NCBI RefSeq assembly: GCF_003752365.1
Contig: NZ_RJUO01000004.1
Coordinates: 410,355-474,354 of the forward strand
Reading direction: 5' to 3'
DNA: 64,000 bases
Source of the DNA: Frondihabitans sp. PhB188
GTDB taxonomy: Bacteria > Actinomycetota > Actinomycetes > Actinomycetales > Microbacteriaceae
Shown here one piece after another: positions 29,166-39,435 of the stretch; the first letter of the stretch is position 1; the number at the start of each line of letters is the position of its first letter. The notes under the pieces are model-generated. The model worked only from the letters and a program-made list of their open reading frames with translations, did not search any database and was not told where the DNA came from. Both the position numbers and the translations under genes were made by a program.

Positions 29166-30077
29166 GTGATGAGCGACGCCCCCGAGCCCGAGGTTCGGCT
29201 GAAGAGCGGAGACACGCGACTCCGGCTCGACATCTCGTACGACGGCACCCGATTCAACGGCTGGAGCACGCAACCGGGCCTGCGCACCGTCCAGGGCGAG
29301 ATCGAGGCGGCCATGGCGACCACGTTCCAGCGCACGCTCCCGGCTCCGAGGCTCGTCGTCGCGGGGCGTACCGACACGGGCGTCCACGCGACCGGCCAGG
29401 TCGCCCACCTCGACCTCAGCCCCGAGCAGCTCGCCTTTCTCCAGGTCGCGCACCGCAACAAGACGAAGTACCCTCCCTTCCCGCCCGCGAAGCGCCTCGC
29501 CCGGCGGATCAACGGCCTGGCCGGCGCCGAGGACGACCTCTTCGTCACCGACGCGACGATCGTCGACGGCGCCTTCGACGCCCGCTACTCGGCGCTGTGG
29601 CGGGAGTACGAGTACCGCGTCTCCGACCTCACCGGCCCCCGGCACCCGATCCGCCGTCTCGACACGCTGTGGACCGACGTCACCGTCGACGTCGACCTCA
29701 TGAATGCCGCCGCGCTCTCGCTCCTCGGCCTGGACGACTGGGCCGCCTACTGCCGACAGCGCGAAGGCGCCACGACGATCCGCACCCTCCAGGAGTTCCA
29801 CTGGCGTCGCGACCCCGACGGCGTGCTGGTCGCGCGTGTCCGTGCCGACGCCTTCTGTCACAGCATGGTCCGGTCGCTGGTCGGCGCCACGCTCGCCGTG
29901 GGGCAGGGGCTGCTCGCGGTCGACGACGCCGTGCGGATCCGCGACTCCCGGGCCCGCAAGGGGCAGTTCAAGGTCGCGGCGGCCCACGGCCTCACGCTGC
30001 GCGAGGTCCGCTACCCCGAAGCGCAGGAACTCGGGGCCCGCGCGTCCGTCACGCGGGCCCGCCGTCAGTCGATGTGA
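29166..30077 (+). CDS. truA: tRNA pseudouridine synthase TruA (positions 38-40)
   Basis: 303 aa; isomerises uridines 38-40 in the anticodon stem-loop of tRNA. The catalytic Asp is in AGRTDTGVHATGQV. Other family blocks are DISYDGTRFNGW and DAFCHSMVRSLVGATL. GTG at 29166 is immediately followed by ATG, so either may be used. It has its own promoter downstream of the rplQ terminator. One copy of GCAGGAACTC lies at 30023-30032. Confidence 0.95.
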   Translation: MMSDAPEPEVRLKSGDTRLRLDISYDGTRFNGWSTQPGLRTVQGEIEAAMATTFQRTLPAPRLVVAGRTDTGVHATGQVAHLDLSPEQLAFLQVAHRNKTKYPPFPPAKRLARRINGLAGAEDDLFVTDATIVDGAFDARYSALWREYEYRVSDLTGPRHPIRRLDTLWTDVTVDVDLMNAAALSLLGLDDWAAYCRQREGATTIRTLQEFHWRRDPDGVLVARVRADAFCHSMVRSLVGATLAVGQGLLAVDDAVRIRDSRARKGQFKVAAAHGLTLREVRYPEAQELGARASVTRARRQSM

Positions 30078-30083
30078 CGCCTG

Positions 30084-30112
30084 TTGCCGCCCGGCCGGTG
30101 ATCCTGTAACGT
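30084..30112 (+). promoter_or_regulatory. Promoter of rplM-rpsI
   Basis: TTGCCG (30084-30089) and TAACGT (30107-30112) with a 17-bp spacer. Transcription would start near 30119, leaving about 130 nt of leader. Confidence 0.65.
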
Positions 30113-30249
30113 ATCCCCTTGGTGTCTGCGCAACTGCGCGCTTCACCCGAAGTTGAGCCCTCCACCTGACTCATTCGCCCGCATCGCGATCGAATGGCAA
30201 CGGAGCGGGATTCACGAACCTCTCACCTCGACAAGAAAGCAGCACTACT

Positions 30250-30696
30250 GTGACGCGCACTTTCTCCCCCAAGCCGGCTGATGTCCAGCCGGAGTGGCTG
30301 ATCATCGACGCGAACGACATCGTTCTCGGCCGTCTCGCCAGCCACGTCGCCGCCCTCCTCCGCGGCAAGCACAAGCCGACCTTCGCTCCGCACATGGACA
30401 TGGGCGACTTCGTCATCGTCATCAACGCCGAGAAGATCGCCCTGACCGGCTCGAAGCTCCAGACCAAGCTGGCCTACCGCCACTCGGGCTACCCGGGCGG
30501 CCTCTCGGCTCAGACGTACTCCGAGATGCTCGAGAAGCACCCGACTCGCGCCGTCGAGAAGGCCATCCGAGGCATGCTGCCGAAGAACTCGCTGGGCCGC
30601 GCCCAGATCGCAAAGCTGAAGGTGTACGCGGGTCCTGAGCACCCCCACGCCGCGCAGAAGCCCACGGTGTACACCCTCGACCAGGTCGCCCAGTAG
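30250..30696 (+). CDS. rplM: 50S ribosomal protein L13
   Basis: 148 aa. It is an early 50S assembly protein. It starts with GTG ([16 protein letters not shown]). Family sequences include [19 protein letters not shown] and the MLPKNSLGR block near residue 115. It forms an operon with rpsI 31 nt downstream. Confidence 0.97.
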   Translation: MTRTFSPKPADVQPEWLIIDANDIVLGRLASHVAALLRGKHKPTFAPHMDMGDFVIVINAEKIALTGSKLQTKLAYRHSGYPGGLSAQTYSEMLEKHPTRAVEKAIRGMLPKNSLGRAQIAKLKVYAGPEHPHAAQKPTVYTLDQVAQ

Positions 30697-30727
30697 CGAC
30701 CGCTGAAGACCTAAAGGACTTATTACA

Positions 30728-31213
30728 GTGGCTAGCATCGCCGATTCCATCGAATCCACCCCCGAGAGCTTCACGACCGAGAGCGCCGCTCCTGTCGCTG
30801 CTGCAGCTCCCCGCCCCGTCCTGACCGTCGGCGGCGGCGCCGTCGGCCGTCGCAAGCAGGCCATCGCCCGCGTGCGCCTCGTCCCCGGCACCGGCAACTT
30901 CGTCGTCAACGGCCGCACCCTCGAGGACTACTTCCCGAACAAGCTGCACCAGCAGCTGATCAACGACCCGTTCAAGGTCCTCGACCTGCTCGGCTCGTAC
31001 GACGTCGTCGCGAAGATCTCCGGCGGTGGCCCTTCGGGTCAGGCCGGCGCCCTCCGCCTCGGCATCAGCCGCACGCTGAACGAGATCGATGAAGAGAACA
31101 ACCGCGCCGAGCTGAAGAAGGCGGGCTTCCTCAGCCGCGACGCTCGCGTCAAGGAGCGCAAGAAGGCTGGTCTCAAGAAGGCCCGTAAGGCTCCTCAGTT
31201 CTCCAAGCGCTAA
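30728..31213 (+). CDS. rpsI: 30S ribosomal protein S9
   Basis: 161 aa. The first 38 residues are a non-conserved Ala/Ser/Pro-rich extension; the core begins at [18 protein letters not shown]. The C-terminus [12 protein letters not shown] reaches the P-site tRNA. The start is GTG. glmM follows after 19 nt. Confidence 0.97.
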   Translation: MASIADSIESTPESFTTESAAPVAAAAPRPVLTVGGGAVGRRKQAIARVRLVPGTGNFVVNGRTLEDYFPNKLHQQLINDPFKVLDLLGSYDVVAKISGGGPSGQAGALRLGISRTLNEIDEENNRAELKKAGFLSRDARVKERKKAGLKKARKAPQFSKR

Positions 31214-31232
31214 CACCTGGCGAGGCTTCGCG

Positions 31233-32603
31233 ATGACGCGACTTTTCGGAACCGACGGAGTTCGGGGCCTTGCCAACCGTGAGCTGACGGCCGCGCTCGC
31301 CCTGGGTCTCGCCCAGGCGAGCGCGGTCGTGCTCACGAAGGGGCATCACGCCGATGCCCGCCGCGCCGAGGGGCGACGTCCTGTCGCCGTCCTCGCGCGG
31401 GACCCTCGCATCTCGGGGGAGTTCCTCGCCGCTGCGGTGGCCGCAGGTCTCGCGTCCTCCGGGGTCGACGTGCTCGATGCCGGGGTGATTCCGACGCCGG
31501 CTCTCGCCTTCCTCGTCGAGAACTCCGGTTCCGACTTCGGCGTGATGATCAGCGCGTCGCACAACCCGGCTCCTGACAACGGCATCAAGTTCTTCGCGTT
31601 CGGCGGCACGAAGCTGCCCGATGAGGTCGAAGACCGCATCGAGGCCACGATGGACGCCCCCCGGCTCATGCCGGTGGGTGGCGACGTCGGCCGCATCCGG
31701 CGGTTCGCCGATGCCGAAGACCGCTACGTCGTGCACCTGATGGGCGCGGTGCGCAACCGCCTCGACGGCATCCACGTCGTGCTCGACTGCGCCCACGGCG
31801 CGGCCGCCGGCGTCTCGCCCGAGGTCTTCCACGACCTCGGTGCTCGTGTCACCGTCATCGGCGCCGACCCCGACGGCATCAACATCAACGACGGCGTGGG
31901 CTCGACCCATCTCGACCAGCTCGCCGCCGCCGTGCTCGAGCACGGCGCCGATGTCGGCATCGCCCACGATGGCGACGCCGACCGGTGCCTGGCTGTCGAC
32001 GCCTCGGGCGCCGCCATCGACGGCGACCAGATCATGGCGATCCTTGCCATCGCGCTCAAGGAGCGCGGCGACCTCGCCCAGGACACCCTCGTCGCCACCG
32101 TCATGTCGAACCTCGGCCTCAAGCGCGCGATGCGCGACAACGGGATCGCGGTCGTCGAGACCGGCGTGGGCGACCGCTACGTGCTCGAGGCCATGAACGA
32201 GCACGGCTACAGCCTCGGCGGCGAGCAGTCGGGCCACATCGTCTTCCAGCAGCACGCCACCACCGGCGACGGCATCCTCACCGGCCTCTCGCTCGTGGCC
32301 GAGATGGCCCGCACGGGCAAGTCGCTCGCCGAGCTCGCTTCGGTCATGACCGTCTTCCCGCAGATCCTGATCAACGTCCGCGACGTCGACCGCTCGGCCC
32401 TCGACGGCGACGAGGTCGTCGCCGCAGCCGTCGCCGAGGCCGAGGCCGAGCTGGGCGACTCGGGGCGGGTGCTCCTTCGCCCGTCGGGCACCGAGCAGCT
32501 CGTCCGCGTCATGGTCGAGGCGGCGTCGCAGGACGACGCGGACCGCATCGCGCACCGTCTCGCCGACGTCGTCCGCGTGCAGCTGGCCGCCACGCCCGCC
32601 TAG
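31233..32603 (+). CDS. glmM: Phosphoglucosamine mutase
   Basis: 456 aa; converts glucosamine-6-phosphate to glucosamine-1-phosphate for UDP-GlcNAc and peptidoglycan synthesis. The phosphoserine loop is [16 protein letters not shown] (Ser near residue 106), the metal-binding loop is DGDADRCL and the sugar loop is GGEQSGHIV. The phosphate-binding end [12 protein letters not shown] is present. It works with GlmS, encoded 2.2 kb downstream. Confidence 0.96.
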   Translation: MTRLFGTDGVRGLANRELTAALALGLAQASAVVLTKGHHADARRAEGRRPVAVLARDPRISGEFLAAAVAAGLASSGVDVLDAGVIPTPALAFLVENSGSDFGVMISASHNPAPDNGIKFFAFGGTKLPDEVEDRIEATMDAPRLMPVGGDVGRIRRFADAEDRYVVHLMGAVRNRLDGIHVVLDCAHGAAAGVSPEVFHDLGARVTVIGADPDGININDGVGSTHLDQLAAAVLEHGADVGIAHDGDADRCLAVDASGAAIDGDQIMAILAIALKERGDLAQDTLVATVMSNLGLKRAMRDNGIAVVETGVGDRYVLEAMNEHGYSLGGEQSGHIVFQQHATTGDGILTGLSLVAEMARTGKSLAELASVMTVFPQILINVRDVDRSALDGDEVVAAAVAEAEAELGDSGRVLLRPSGTEQLVRVMVEAASQDDADRIAHRLADVVRVQLAATPA

Positions 32604-32618
32604 CCGACTCCGGAGCGG

Positions 32619-32624
32619 TACCGT
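32619..32624 (+). promoter_or_regulatory. -10 box of the MFS gene
   Basis: TACCGT ends 6 nt before the GTG at 32631 and no Shine-Dalgarno is present, suggesting a leaderless transcript. Confidence 0.48.
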
Positions 32625-32630
32625 CGAGCG

Positions 32631-33809
32631 GTGACGTCCAACCCTCGCTCGACTCTCGGCTTCGCCGCAACCCTCTTCGTCTTCGCCGTGGTCATGATCG
32701 GCACCACGCTGCCGACGCCCGTCTACCCGGAGCTGCAGCGGGAGTTCGGCTTCAGCGGCTCGACGACGACGGTGCTCTTCGCGGTGTACGCCGGCGGTGT
32801 CATCGTGGCTCTCGTGACGGTCGGCCGCCTCAGTCAAGTCGTCGGGCGAAAGCCGCTGCTCCTCGCGGGCATCGTGCTCTCGCTGTTCAGCGCCGTGCTC
32901 TTCGCGATCGGCACGGCCGAGTCGCTGCTCTTCATCGGCCGCATCATCTCCGGATTCTCTGCGGGCATCCTCACCAGCACGGGCACGGTCGCCGTCCTGG
33001 AGGCGGCACCCGACTCGAAGCGCCGCATCGCCGGACCTCTCGCGACGGCGGCGAACATCGGCGGCCTCGGCCTCGGCATGCTCCTCGCAGGACTCGTGGC
33101 GCAGCTCACGCCGTGGCCGACCAGGGCGCCGTTCGTGATGCACGCCGTCCTTCTCGTCATCGCCGGCATCGCCCTCCTCGCGATCCGAGAGAGCGTGGAG
33201 AAGCAGCCGGGAGCCCGCTTCCGCCTGCAGCGGCCCGGTGTGCCGGTCGAAGCGCGCTCCGTGTTCGCGGCGGCGGCCTTCGGAGCGACGGCGGGCTTCG
33301 CGGTCTGCGGCCTGTTCTCATCGGTCGCGCCGAACTTCGTCGGGACCGTGCTCGGCATCCACTCGCCCCTCGTCGTCGGCGTCGTGACGGCCTCGCTGTT
33401 CATCGCGTCGGCCGCGGCGCAGATCGCCTTCGGCGGTCTCGCGGTGCGGCGAGCCATCGCGCTCGGCGCCGTGCTCCTGTTCATCGGCATGGCCCTGCTG
33501 GCGGTGGCCCTGCCCCTCGCGTCACTCGCCCTTCTGGTAGTGGCCTCGATCGTCTCGGGCGCGGGTCAGGGACTCCTCTTCAGCTTCGGCCTGCGCGCCA
33601 TCACCGGTGCCTCGCCGGATGCCGTCAGGACGGAGGCCACGAGCGCCTACTTCATCGTCGCGTACCTCGCGATCTCCGTCCCCGCGATCCTCGCCGGGGT
33701 CGCGGTGAAGCTCGTGGGGCTGTCCGAGACGGGGATCGGATTCGCCGTCGCGGCCGCAATCGTGTGCGTCTTCGCCTTCTCGGGTCGGCGGCGCTTTCCC
33801 GAGAGCTGA
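32631..33809 (+). CDS. Major facilitator superfamily transporter
   Basis: 392 aa with about 12 transmembrane helices. The loop 2-3 motif GRLSQVVGRKP is the MFS motif A. The N-terminal TLPTPVYPELQREFGFSGS is seen in drug/metabolite MFS carriers of actinobacteria. The substrate is not known. It lies between glmM and coaA, where many relatives have no gene, and appears to have its own promoter. It is convergent with coaA. Confidence 0.85.
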   Translation: MTSNPRSTLGFAATLFVFAVVMIGTTLPTPVYPELQREFGFSGSTTTVLFAVYAGGVIVALVTVGRLSQVVGRKPLLLAGIVLSLFSAVLFAIGTAESLLFIGRIISGFSAGILTSTGTVAVLEAAPDSKRRIAGPLATAANIGGLGLGMLLAGLVAQLTPWPTRAPFVMHAVLLVIAGIALLAIRESVEKQPGARFRLQRPGVPVEARSVFAAAAFGATAGFAVCGLFSSVAPNFVGTVLGIHSPLVVGVVTASLFIASAAAQIAFGGLAVRRAIALGAVLLFIGMALLAVALPLASLALLVVASIVSGAGQGLLFSFGLRAITGASPDAVRTEATSAYFIVAYLAISVPAILAGVAVKLVGLSETGIGFAVAAAIVCVFAFSGRRRFPES

Positions 33810-33828
33810 GGCCCGTCGAGAGGCGCCT

Positions 33829-34779
33829 CTAGATCTTCCGGAGCAGCACCGACGCCACCTTGTGGTCGGCGCCCTTCCGCAGCACGAGCGTCGCGCGCGA
33901 GCGGGTGGGCTGCACGTTCTGCTTCAGGTTCGGCTCGTTGACGCTCCGCCAGACCTGCCGCGCGAAGCCGAGCGCCTCGTCTTCGGGGATCTCGGCGAAG
34001 CGATGGAAGAACGAGTCCTTCTGGTTGAACGCGCCTTCGCGCAGCGATCGGAACCGCTCGACGAACCAGTCCTCGATGTCGTGGGTGCGCGCGTCGACGT
34101 AGACGGTGAAGTCGAACAGGTCGGACAGGGCGAGGCGACCGCCGATGGGCGGCTGCAGCACGTTGAGGCCCTCGACGATGAGGATGTCGGGCTGGCGCAC
34201 GACGACCTCGGCACCGGGCACGATGTCGTACTCGAGGTGCGAGTAGAACGGCGCGCGCACCTCGGGGGCGCCGCTCTTGACCAGCGAGACGAACTTGAGC
34301 AGCGATCGTCGGTCGTACGACTCGGGGAAGCCCTTGCGGTCCATGATGCCGCGACGCTCGAGCTCGGCGTTCGGGTACAGGAACCCGTCGGTGGTGATCA
34401 GCTCGACGCGCGGGGTGTCGCTCCAGCGTGAGAGCAGCTCGCGGAGCAGGCGCGCGACGGTCGACTTGCCGACGGCGACGCTCCCGGCGACGCCGATCAC
34501 GAACGGGGTCCGCTGGGCCCGCTCGCCGAGGAAGTCGCTGGTCGCCCGATGCAGGTTCCGGGCGCCGGCAGCGTACAGGTTGATGAGGCGGCTGAGCGGC
34601 ACGTAGACGTCGCTGACCTCTTGCAGGTCGAGCCGGTCGCCCAGCCCCCGAAGCTGCACCAGCTCGGTCTCGGTCAGGGGATTCTGCGCCCGAGGTGCCA
34701 ACGCCGCCCACGCGTCGCGATGGATCTCGACGAACGGGGTGGGGTGGGTCGGGGGAGCGGCTGCGGTCGCATCGGCCAT
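33829..34779 (-). CDS. coaA: Pantothenate kinase, type I
   Basis: 316 aa; first step of coenzyme A synthesis. The P-loop is [17 protein letters not shown]. Family sequences [16 protein letters not shown] and [11 protein letters not shown] are present. It is divergent from glmS: only 65 nt separate the starts. TATAGC (34790-34795 on this strand) ends 10 nt before the ATG and may be its -10 box. Confidence 0.96.
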   Translation of the reverse strand: MADATAAAPPTHPTPFVEIHRDAWAALAPRAQNPLTETELVQLRGLGDRLDLQEVSDVYVPLSRLINLYAAGARNLHRATSDFLGERAQRTPFVIGVAGSVAVGKSTVARLLRELLSRWSDTPRVELITTDGFLYPNAELERRGIMDRKGFPESYDRRSLLKFVSLVKSGAPEVRAPFYSHLEYDIVPGAEVVVRQPDILIVEGLNVLQPPIGGRLALSDLFDFTVYVDARTHDIEDWFVERFRSLREGAFNQKDSFFHRFAEIPEDEALGFARQVWRSVNEPNLKQNVQPTRSRATLVLRKGADHKVASVLLRKI

Positions 34780-34831
34780 AAGTAGAGAGGCTATACGCCG
34801 AGCGGCGGACGAGTCCCCGGGCGGCGTCGAA

Positions 34832-34837
34832 TAGGCT
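34832..34837 (+). promoter_or_regulatory. -10 box of glmS
   Basis: TAGGCT ends 7 nt before the ATG at 34845 with no Shine-Dalgarno, suggesting a leaderless glmS transcript. Confidence 0.5.
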
Positions 34838-34844
34838 GGCTGGC

Positions 34845-36692
34845 ATGTGTGGAATCGTTGGATATGTCGGCTCTGACAAGAGCGTCGAGGTTCTCCTCGG
34901 CGGCTTGAAGCGTCTGGAGTACCGGGGCTACGACTCGGCCGGAATCGCCGTGATCGCGCCCGACGGCTCGCTCGGCATGCGCAAGAAGGCCGGCAAGCTG
35001 CAGATGCTGGTCGACGACCTGACCGCGGCGCCGCTGGCCGACGGCAGCACCGGAATCGGCCACACGCGGTGGGCGACGCACGGCGGCCCGACCGACCAGA
35101 ACGCGCACCCGCACCTCGCCGACGGCGGCCGGCTCGCCCTCATCCACAACGGCATCATCGAGAACTTCTCCGAGCTCAAAGAAGAGCTGCTGCTCGAGGG
35201 AGTGCAGTTCCTGAGCGAGACCGACTCCGAGGTGGCCGCTCACCTGGTGGCCCGCGCCTACCGCGAGACCGGCGACCTCGGCGAGGCCCTTCGCGCGGTC
35301 GTGAAGCGCCTCGAGGGGGCCTTCACCCTGCTGGTGGTGCACGCCGACCAGCCCGGCGTCGTGGTCGGGGCGCGCAGGAACTCCCCGCTGGTCATCGGCC
35401 TCGGCGACGGTGAGAACTTCCTCGGGTCCGACGTCGCCGCGTTCATCGAGTTCACGCATCGCGCCATGGCCATCGGCCAGGACCAGCTCGTCACGATCAC
35501 CGCCGACGAGGTCACCGTCGTCGACTTCGACGGCAACCCCGTCGAGGCCACCGAGTTCGAGGTCACCTGGGACGCCAAGGCGGCCGAGAAGGGCGGCTGG
35601 TCGAGCTTCATGGCGAAGGAGATCTCGGAGGAGCCCGAGGCCGTCGCCAACACGCTGCTGGGCCGCGCCGTCGACGGCGCCGTGCACCTCGACGACCTGG
35701 AGCCGCTCCGAGAGCGCCTCCTGACCGTCAACCGGCTCATCATCATCGCCTGCGGCACAGCTGCCTACGCCGGGATCCTCGGCAAGTACGCGATCGAGCA
35801 GTGGTCGCGCCTCCCCGTCGAGGTCGAGCTCGCGCACGAGTTCCGCTACCGCGACCCGGTGCTCGACGAGCACACGCTCGTCGTCTCGATCAGCCAGTCG
35901 GGCGAGACGATGGACACCCTCATGGCCGTCAAGTTCGCTCGCGAGCAGGGCGCCCAGGTGCTGTCGATCTGCAACACGCAGGGCGCGACGATCCCGCGCG
36001 AGAGCGACGCCGTCATCTACACGCACGCCGGCCCCGAGGTCGCTGTCGCGTCGACCAAGGCGTTCGTCGCGCAGGGCACGGCGCTCTTCCTGCTCGGCCT
36101 GCACCTCGCGACGATCCGCGGCACGCTGACCGCCGACGAGATCGCCGAGCAGGTCGACGACCTCAAGGCCATCCCGGAGAAGATCTCGCGAGTGCTCGAG
36201 ACCGGCGAGCGCATCAAGACGCTGGCCGGCTGGATGGCCGACACCCGCTCCGTGCTCTTCCTCGGCCGCCACGTCGGCTACCCGATCGCGCTCGAGGGCG
36301 CTCTCAAGCTCAAGGAGCTCGCGTACATCCACGCCGAGGGCTTCGCCGCCGGCGAGCTGAAGCACGGCCCCATCGCTCTGATCGAGCCGGGCCAGATCGT
36401 CTTCGTGATCGTGCCGTCGCCTCGCGACCCGCGATCGCTGCACGCCAAGGTCGTCTCGAACATCCAGGAGATCCGCGCTCGCGGCGCACGCGTCATCGCG
36501 ATCGCCGAGGAGGGCGACGCGGCGGTCCTGCCGTTCGCCGACGAGGTGTTGCACATCCCGCTCGCGGCGCCTCTGTTCGAGCCGCTCCTCGCGGTCGTCC
36601 CGCTTCACATCTTCGGCATGGAGCTGGCGAGCGCCAAGGGGCTCGACGTCGACCAGCCGCGCAACCTCGCCAAGAGCGTCACGGTCGAGTAG
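34845..36692 (+). CDS. glmS: Glutamine-fructose-6-phosphate aminotransferase (isomerising)
   Basis: 615 aa; makes glucosamine-6-phosphate, the first step to UDP-GlcNAc. The nucleophile is Cys2 (MCGIVGYVG), so the start is firm. The glutaminase domain has [10 protein letters not shown]. Two SIS domains follow ([15 protein letters not shown] near residue 350), and the end is [13 protein letters not shown]. No glmS ribozyme was seen. GCAGGAACTC occurs at 35374-35383. It begins the glmS-acpS-alr-alr-tsaE run. Confidence 0.97.
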   Translation: MCGIVGYVGSDKSVEVLLGGLKRLEYRGYDSAGIAVIAPDGSLGMRKKAGKLQMLVDDLTAAPLADGSTGIGHTRWATHGGPTDQNAHPHLADGGRLALIHNGIIENFSELKEELLLEGVQFLSETDSEVAAHLVARAYRETGDLGEALRAVVKRLEGAFTLLVVHADQPGVVVGARRNSPLVIGLGDGENFLGSDVAAFIEFTHRAMAIGQDQLVTITADEVTVVDFDGNPVEATEFEVTWDAKAAEKGGWSSFMAKEISEEPEAVANTLLGRAVDGAVHLDDLEPLRERLLTVNRLIIIACGTAAYAGILGKYAIEQWSRLPVEVELAHEFRYRDPVLDEHTLVVSISQSGETMDTLMAVKFAREQGAQVLSICNTQGATIPRESDAVIYTHAGPEVAVASTKAFVAQGTALFLLGLHLATIRGTLTADEIAEQVDDLKAIPEKISRVLETGERIKTLAGWMADTRSVLFLGRHVGYPIALEGALKLKELAYIHAEGFAAGELKHGPIALIEPGQIVFVIVPSPRDPRSLHAKVVSNIQEIRARGARVIAIAEEGDAAVLPFADEVLHIPLAAPLFEPLLAVVPLHIFGMELASAKGLDVDQPRNLAKSVTVE

Positions 36693-36695
36693 CTC

Positions 36696-37070
36696 GTGGC
36701 CATCGTGGGGATCGGGGTCGATGTCGTCGACGTCGGCCGTTTCGAGCGCTCGCTCGAGCGGACCCCGGCGTTGCGCGCCCGGCTGTTCACCCCGACCGAG
36801 CTGGTCCGCGAGGGCGAGCCGCGCCGGATCGAGTCGCTCGCGGCCCGGTTCGCCGCCAAGGAGGCGTTCATCAAGGCCGTCGGCGGGTCGACCGGGATCT
36901 CCTGGCACGACATGGTCGTCGGCGCCGACGACCAGCGCGCGCCCTCTCTGCTGCTGAGCGGCGGTGCCGCGGTGCTGGCCGTGTCCCGGTCGGTGACGCG
37001 CGTGCACCTCTCGCTCAGCCACGACGCCGGCATCGCGACGGCGTTCGTCGTCGCGGAGAGCGACTCGTGA
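36696..37070 (+). CDS. acpS: Holo-[acyl-carrier-protein] synthase
   Basis: 124 aa; transfers phosphopantetheine to acyl carrier protein. The Mg-binding motif GIGVDVVDVGRFERSL and the FAAKEAFIKAVG motif are present. It starts with GTG 3 nt after glmS and overlaps the first alr by 4 nt (GTGA). CoaA nearby supplies the coenzyme A route. Confidence 0.95.
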   Translation: MAIVGIGVDVVDVGRFERSLERTPALRARLFTPTELVREGEPRRIESLAARFAAKEAFIKAVGGSTGISWHDMVVGADDQRAPSLLLSGGAAVLAVSRSVTRVHLSLSHDAGIATAFVVAESDS

Positions 37071-38167
37071 CCCGCGAGGCCGTCGTCGCGGTCGACCGCG
37101 CGGCGCTGCAGCACAACGTCGACGTGCTCCGCCGCGCCGTCGCCCCCGCCGCCGTGATGGCCGTCGTCAAGGCGAACGCCTACGGCCACGGCGCAGTCGA
37201 ATCGGCGCTGGCGTTCGAGGAGGCCGGGGTCGACTGGCTGGGCGTGGTCGACCTCGACGAGGCGGTGGCCCTGCGCGAAGGCGGCGTCGACGCGTCGATC
37301 CTGAGCTGGCTGCACGCACCCGGCGAGACGTTCGAGCGGGCGGCGGCGTTCCGCATCACGCCGGCGGTCTCGGACCTGGAGCAGCTCGAGGCGTGTGCTG
37401 CCGCAGGAGTTCCTGCGGTCCATCTCGTTATCGACACGGGGCTCAGCCGCAACGGCGCCACCTCGTCGGAGTGGCCAGCCCTCTTCGACCGGGCGGCCGA
37501 GCTCGCGGGCGTCGTCGAGATCGAAGGGCTGATGACCCACCTCTCGAACACGTCGCCGCACGAGGACGGCCACCAGATGGCGGCGTTCGTGCGCGCGGTC
37601 GGACTGCTCGCCGAGCGCGGCATCACTCCGCCGCTGCAGCACCTCGCCGCGTCGGCGGCCGCGCTGTCGTACCAGGCGTCGCGCATCACGATGGTGCGGT
37701 TCGGGCTGGCGATGTACGGCCTGAGCCCGTTCGACGACCGCGCCAGCGCCGACCTCGGTCTGAGGCCCGCGATGACCCTGTCGGCTCCGGTCATCGGCAT
37801 CAAGGCGGTCCCCGCCGGCGAGGGCACCTCGTACGGCTACACCTGGCGCGCGAGCGTCGACACCCGGCTGGCGCTGCTGCCGATCGGATACGCCGACGGC
37901 ATCGCCCGGCACGCCGGCAACAGCGCCCAGGTGCTGCTCGGCGGCAGGATGCGCCCCGTCGTCGGCCGCGTCGCCATGAACGCCCTCACGGTCGACATCG
38001 GGCCCGACGACCCGGCCGACCCCGTGCGCCTCGGCGACGAGGCCGTGTTCTGGGGCGACGAGGCCGCAGGCCACCCCACCGCCGCCGACTGGGCCGACGC
38101 CACCGGCACGATCAACTACGAGGTCGTCGCGACGCTGTCGCCGCGGCTGCCGAGGAGCTGCCGATGA
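37067..38167 (+). CDS. alr: Alanine racemase family protein, first copy
   Basis: 366 aa PLP-dependent fold-III racemase. The PLP lysine is K35 (AVVKANAYGHGA). The catalytic tyrosine block is TSYGYTWRAS, and IGYADGIARH follows. Conserved MVRFGLAMYGLSPF and TINYEVVATLSPR support an Alr identity. At the usual VGRVxMDQ position it reads VGRVAMNAL, with Asn instead of Asp. It starts at a GTG overlapping acpS and ends overlapping the second copy by 4 nt. It may be D-alanine-specific or act on another amino acid. Confidence 0.88.
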   Translation: MTREAVVAVDRAALQHNVDVLRRAVAPAAVMAVVKANAYGHGAVESALAFEEAGVDWLGVVDLDEAVALREGGVDASILSWLHAPGETFERAAAFRITPAVSDLEQLEACAAAGVPAVHLVIDTGLSRNGATSSEWPALFDRAAELAGVVEIEGLMTHLSNTSPHEDGHQMAAFVRAVGLLAERGITPPLQHLAASAAALSYQASRITMVRFGLAMYGLSPFDDRASADLGLRPAMTLSAPVIGIKAVPAGEGTSYGYTWRASVDTRLALLPIGYADGIARHAGNSAQVLLGGRMRPVVGRVAMNALTVDIGPDDPADPVRLGDEAVFWGDEAAGHPTAADWADATGTINYEVVATLSPRLPRSCR

Positions 38168-39435
38168 GCGCCCGCACATTGCCGTCCGCTGCGCCGTGGC
38201 TGCGCCGAGCGACGATCGACCTCGACGCGTACCGCTCGAACCTCGGCCGCCTGCGCGAGCTGGTCGCTCCCGCCGAGCTGATGGCCGTCGTCAAGGCCGA
38301 CGGCTACGGGCACGGCGCCACCCACCTCGCTGCGGCCGCGCTCGAGGTCGGGGTCCGCTGGTTCGGCACGCTCGACCTCCGCAACGCCCACGAGCTGCGC
38401 GCCGCCGGGTTCCGTCCGCCGGCCGGGCCGGACGGCACGGCCGACCCCGACGCGGTCGCGCTCTTCGCCTGGCAGTTCTCGTTCACCGAGACGTTCGAGC
38501 GCGCCGTGTCCGAGCGGATCGACCTCGGCATCTCGTCGCTCGCGCAGCTCGAGTCCGTCGCCCGCGCCGTCGAGGCCGTCTCGCAGGCGTCGAGCCCCGA
38601 TTCGGGCGGCGCCGTCGACCCGGCGCTGACCGCGCTGGTGCACCTCAACGTCGACACCGGCCTGCACCGCGACGGCGTCCTGCCCGCCGACTGGGAGCCG
38701 CTCGTCACTCGCGCCGTCGAGCTCGTCGGCGCCGGAGTCATCCGTCTCCGAGGCATCTACTCGCACCTCGCCGAGGCCTCCGACGACGACGACACCGACT
38801 CGGCCGTGCTCCTCACCGAGGCCGTCGAGCGCGCGAACACCCTCGGGGCGCGGTTCGATCGCCGGCATCTCACCGCCTCGAGCGCCGGCATGGAGCGCCC
38901 CGAGCTCCGCCTCGACATGGTCCGCATGGGCTCGAACACCTACGGCATCCCCGTCACCGACGGAGTCTCGGCCGCCGACCGCGGACTCACCCCGGTGATG
39001 ACGCTCAGCGCCCGCGTGGCCCGGGTCAAGAGGATCGCCGCAGGAACGGGCGTCTCGTACGACTACACCTACCGCGCCCCGCACGAGACCACCGTCGCCC
39101 TCGTCCCCGTGGGCTACGCCGACGGGGTGTCGCGACGCGCCCAGCACGGCGTCTCCGTGGCCCTCCGCGGCAAGCGGTACCCCATCGTCGGCCGCGTCGC
39201 GATGGACCAGTTCTTGATCGACGTCGGCGACGACCCCGTCGAGGTCGGCGACGAGGTGACCCTGTTCGGCACCGGCTCGCGCGGCGAGATGACGGTCGGA
39301 GAGTGGGCCGACGTCATCGGCACGATCGGCGAGGAGGTCTGCTCGGGGATCGGCTCGCGGGTGCCGCGGGCCTATCTCTCTGAGGGCGCCGACCTGTCTG
39401 AGGGTGCCGGCCTCTCCGAGAGCGCTGACCTGTGA
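38164..39435 (+). CDS. alr: Alanine racemase family protein, second copy
   Basis: 423 aa, about 50 residues longer than usual. The PLP lysine is K44 (AVVKADGYGHGA), the tyrosine block is VSYDYTYRAP, and VGYADGVSRR and VGRVAMDQFLID are present. It differs from the first copy at MVRMGSNTYGIPV and IGTIGEEVCSGIG. There is an inserted segment near residues 85-100 and 130-140. It ends with three 6-residue repeats of the LSEGAD type. It overlaps its neighbours by 4 nt on both sides. Neither copy is clearly the housekeeping one. Confidence 0.87.
   Translation: MSARTLPSAAPWLRRATIDLDAYRSNLGRLRELVAPAELMAVVKADGYGHGATHLAAAALEVGVRWFGTLDLRNAHELRAAGFRPPAGPDGTADPDAVALFAWQFSFTETFERAVSERIDLGISSLAQLESVARAVEAVSQASSPDSGGAVDPALTALVHLNVDTGLHRDGVLPADWEPLVTRAVELVGAGVIRLRGIYSHLAEASDDDDTDSAVLLTEAVERANTLGARFDRRHLTASSAGMERPELRLDMVRMGSNTYGIPVTDGVSAADRGLTPVMTLSARVARVKRIAAGTGVSYDYTYRAPHETTVALVPVGYADGVSRRAQHGVSVALRGKRYPIVGRVAMDQFLIDVGDDPVEVGDEVTLFGTGSRGEMTVGEWADVIGTIGEEVCSGIGSRVPRAYLSEGADLSEGAGLSESADL
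39376..39429 (+). repeat. Three 18-bp tandem units at the 3' end of the second alr
   Basis: Units at 39376-39393, 39394-39411 and 39412-39429 encode LSEGAD, LSEGAG and LSESAD. They add a repetitive tail after the natural end of the racemase. Confidence 0.8.

Noticed and set aside
34780-34844. glmS ribozyme or other riboswitch upstream of glmS
   Set aside because: Only 65 nt separate coaA and glmS and a -10 box lies 7 nt before the ATG, leaving no room for a leader RNA.
34791-37022. Very long minus-strand open frame opposite glmS-acpS (743 codons)
   Set aside because: It is the mirror frame of high-GC genes with strong third-position bias. The composition is Asp/Glu/Arg/Leu-rich and repetitive, and glmS on the plus strand is certain.
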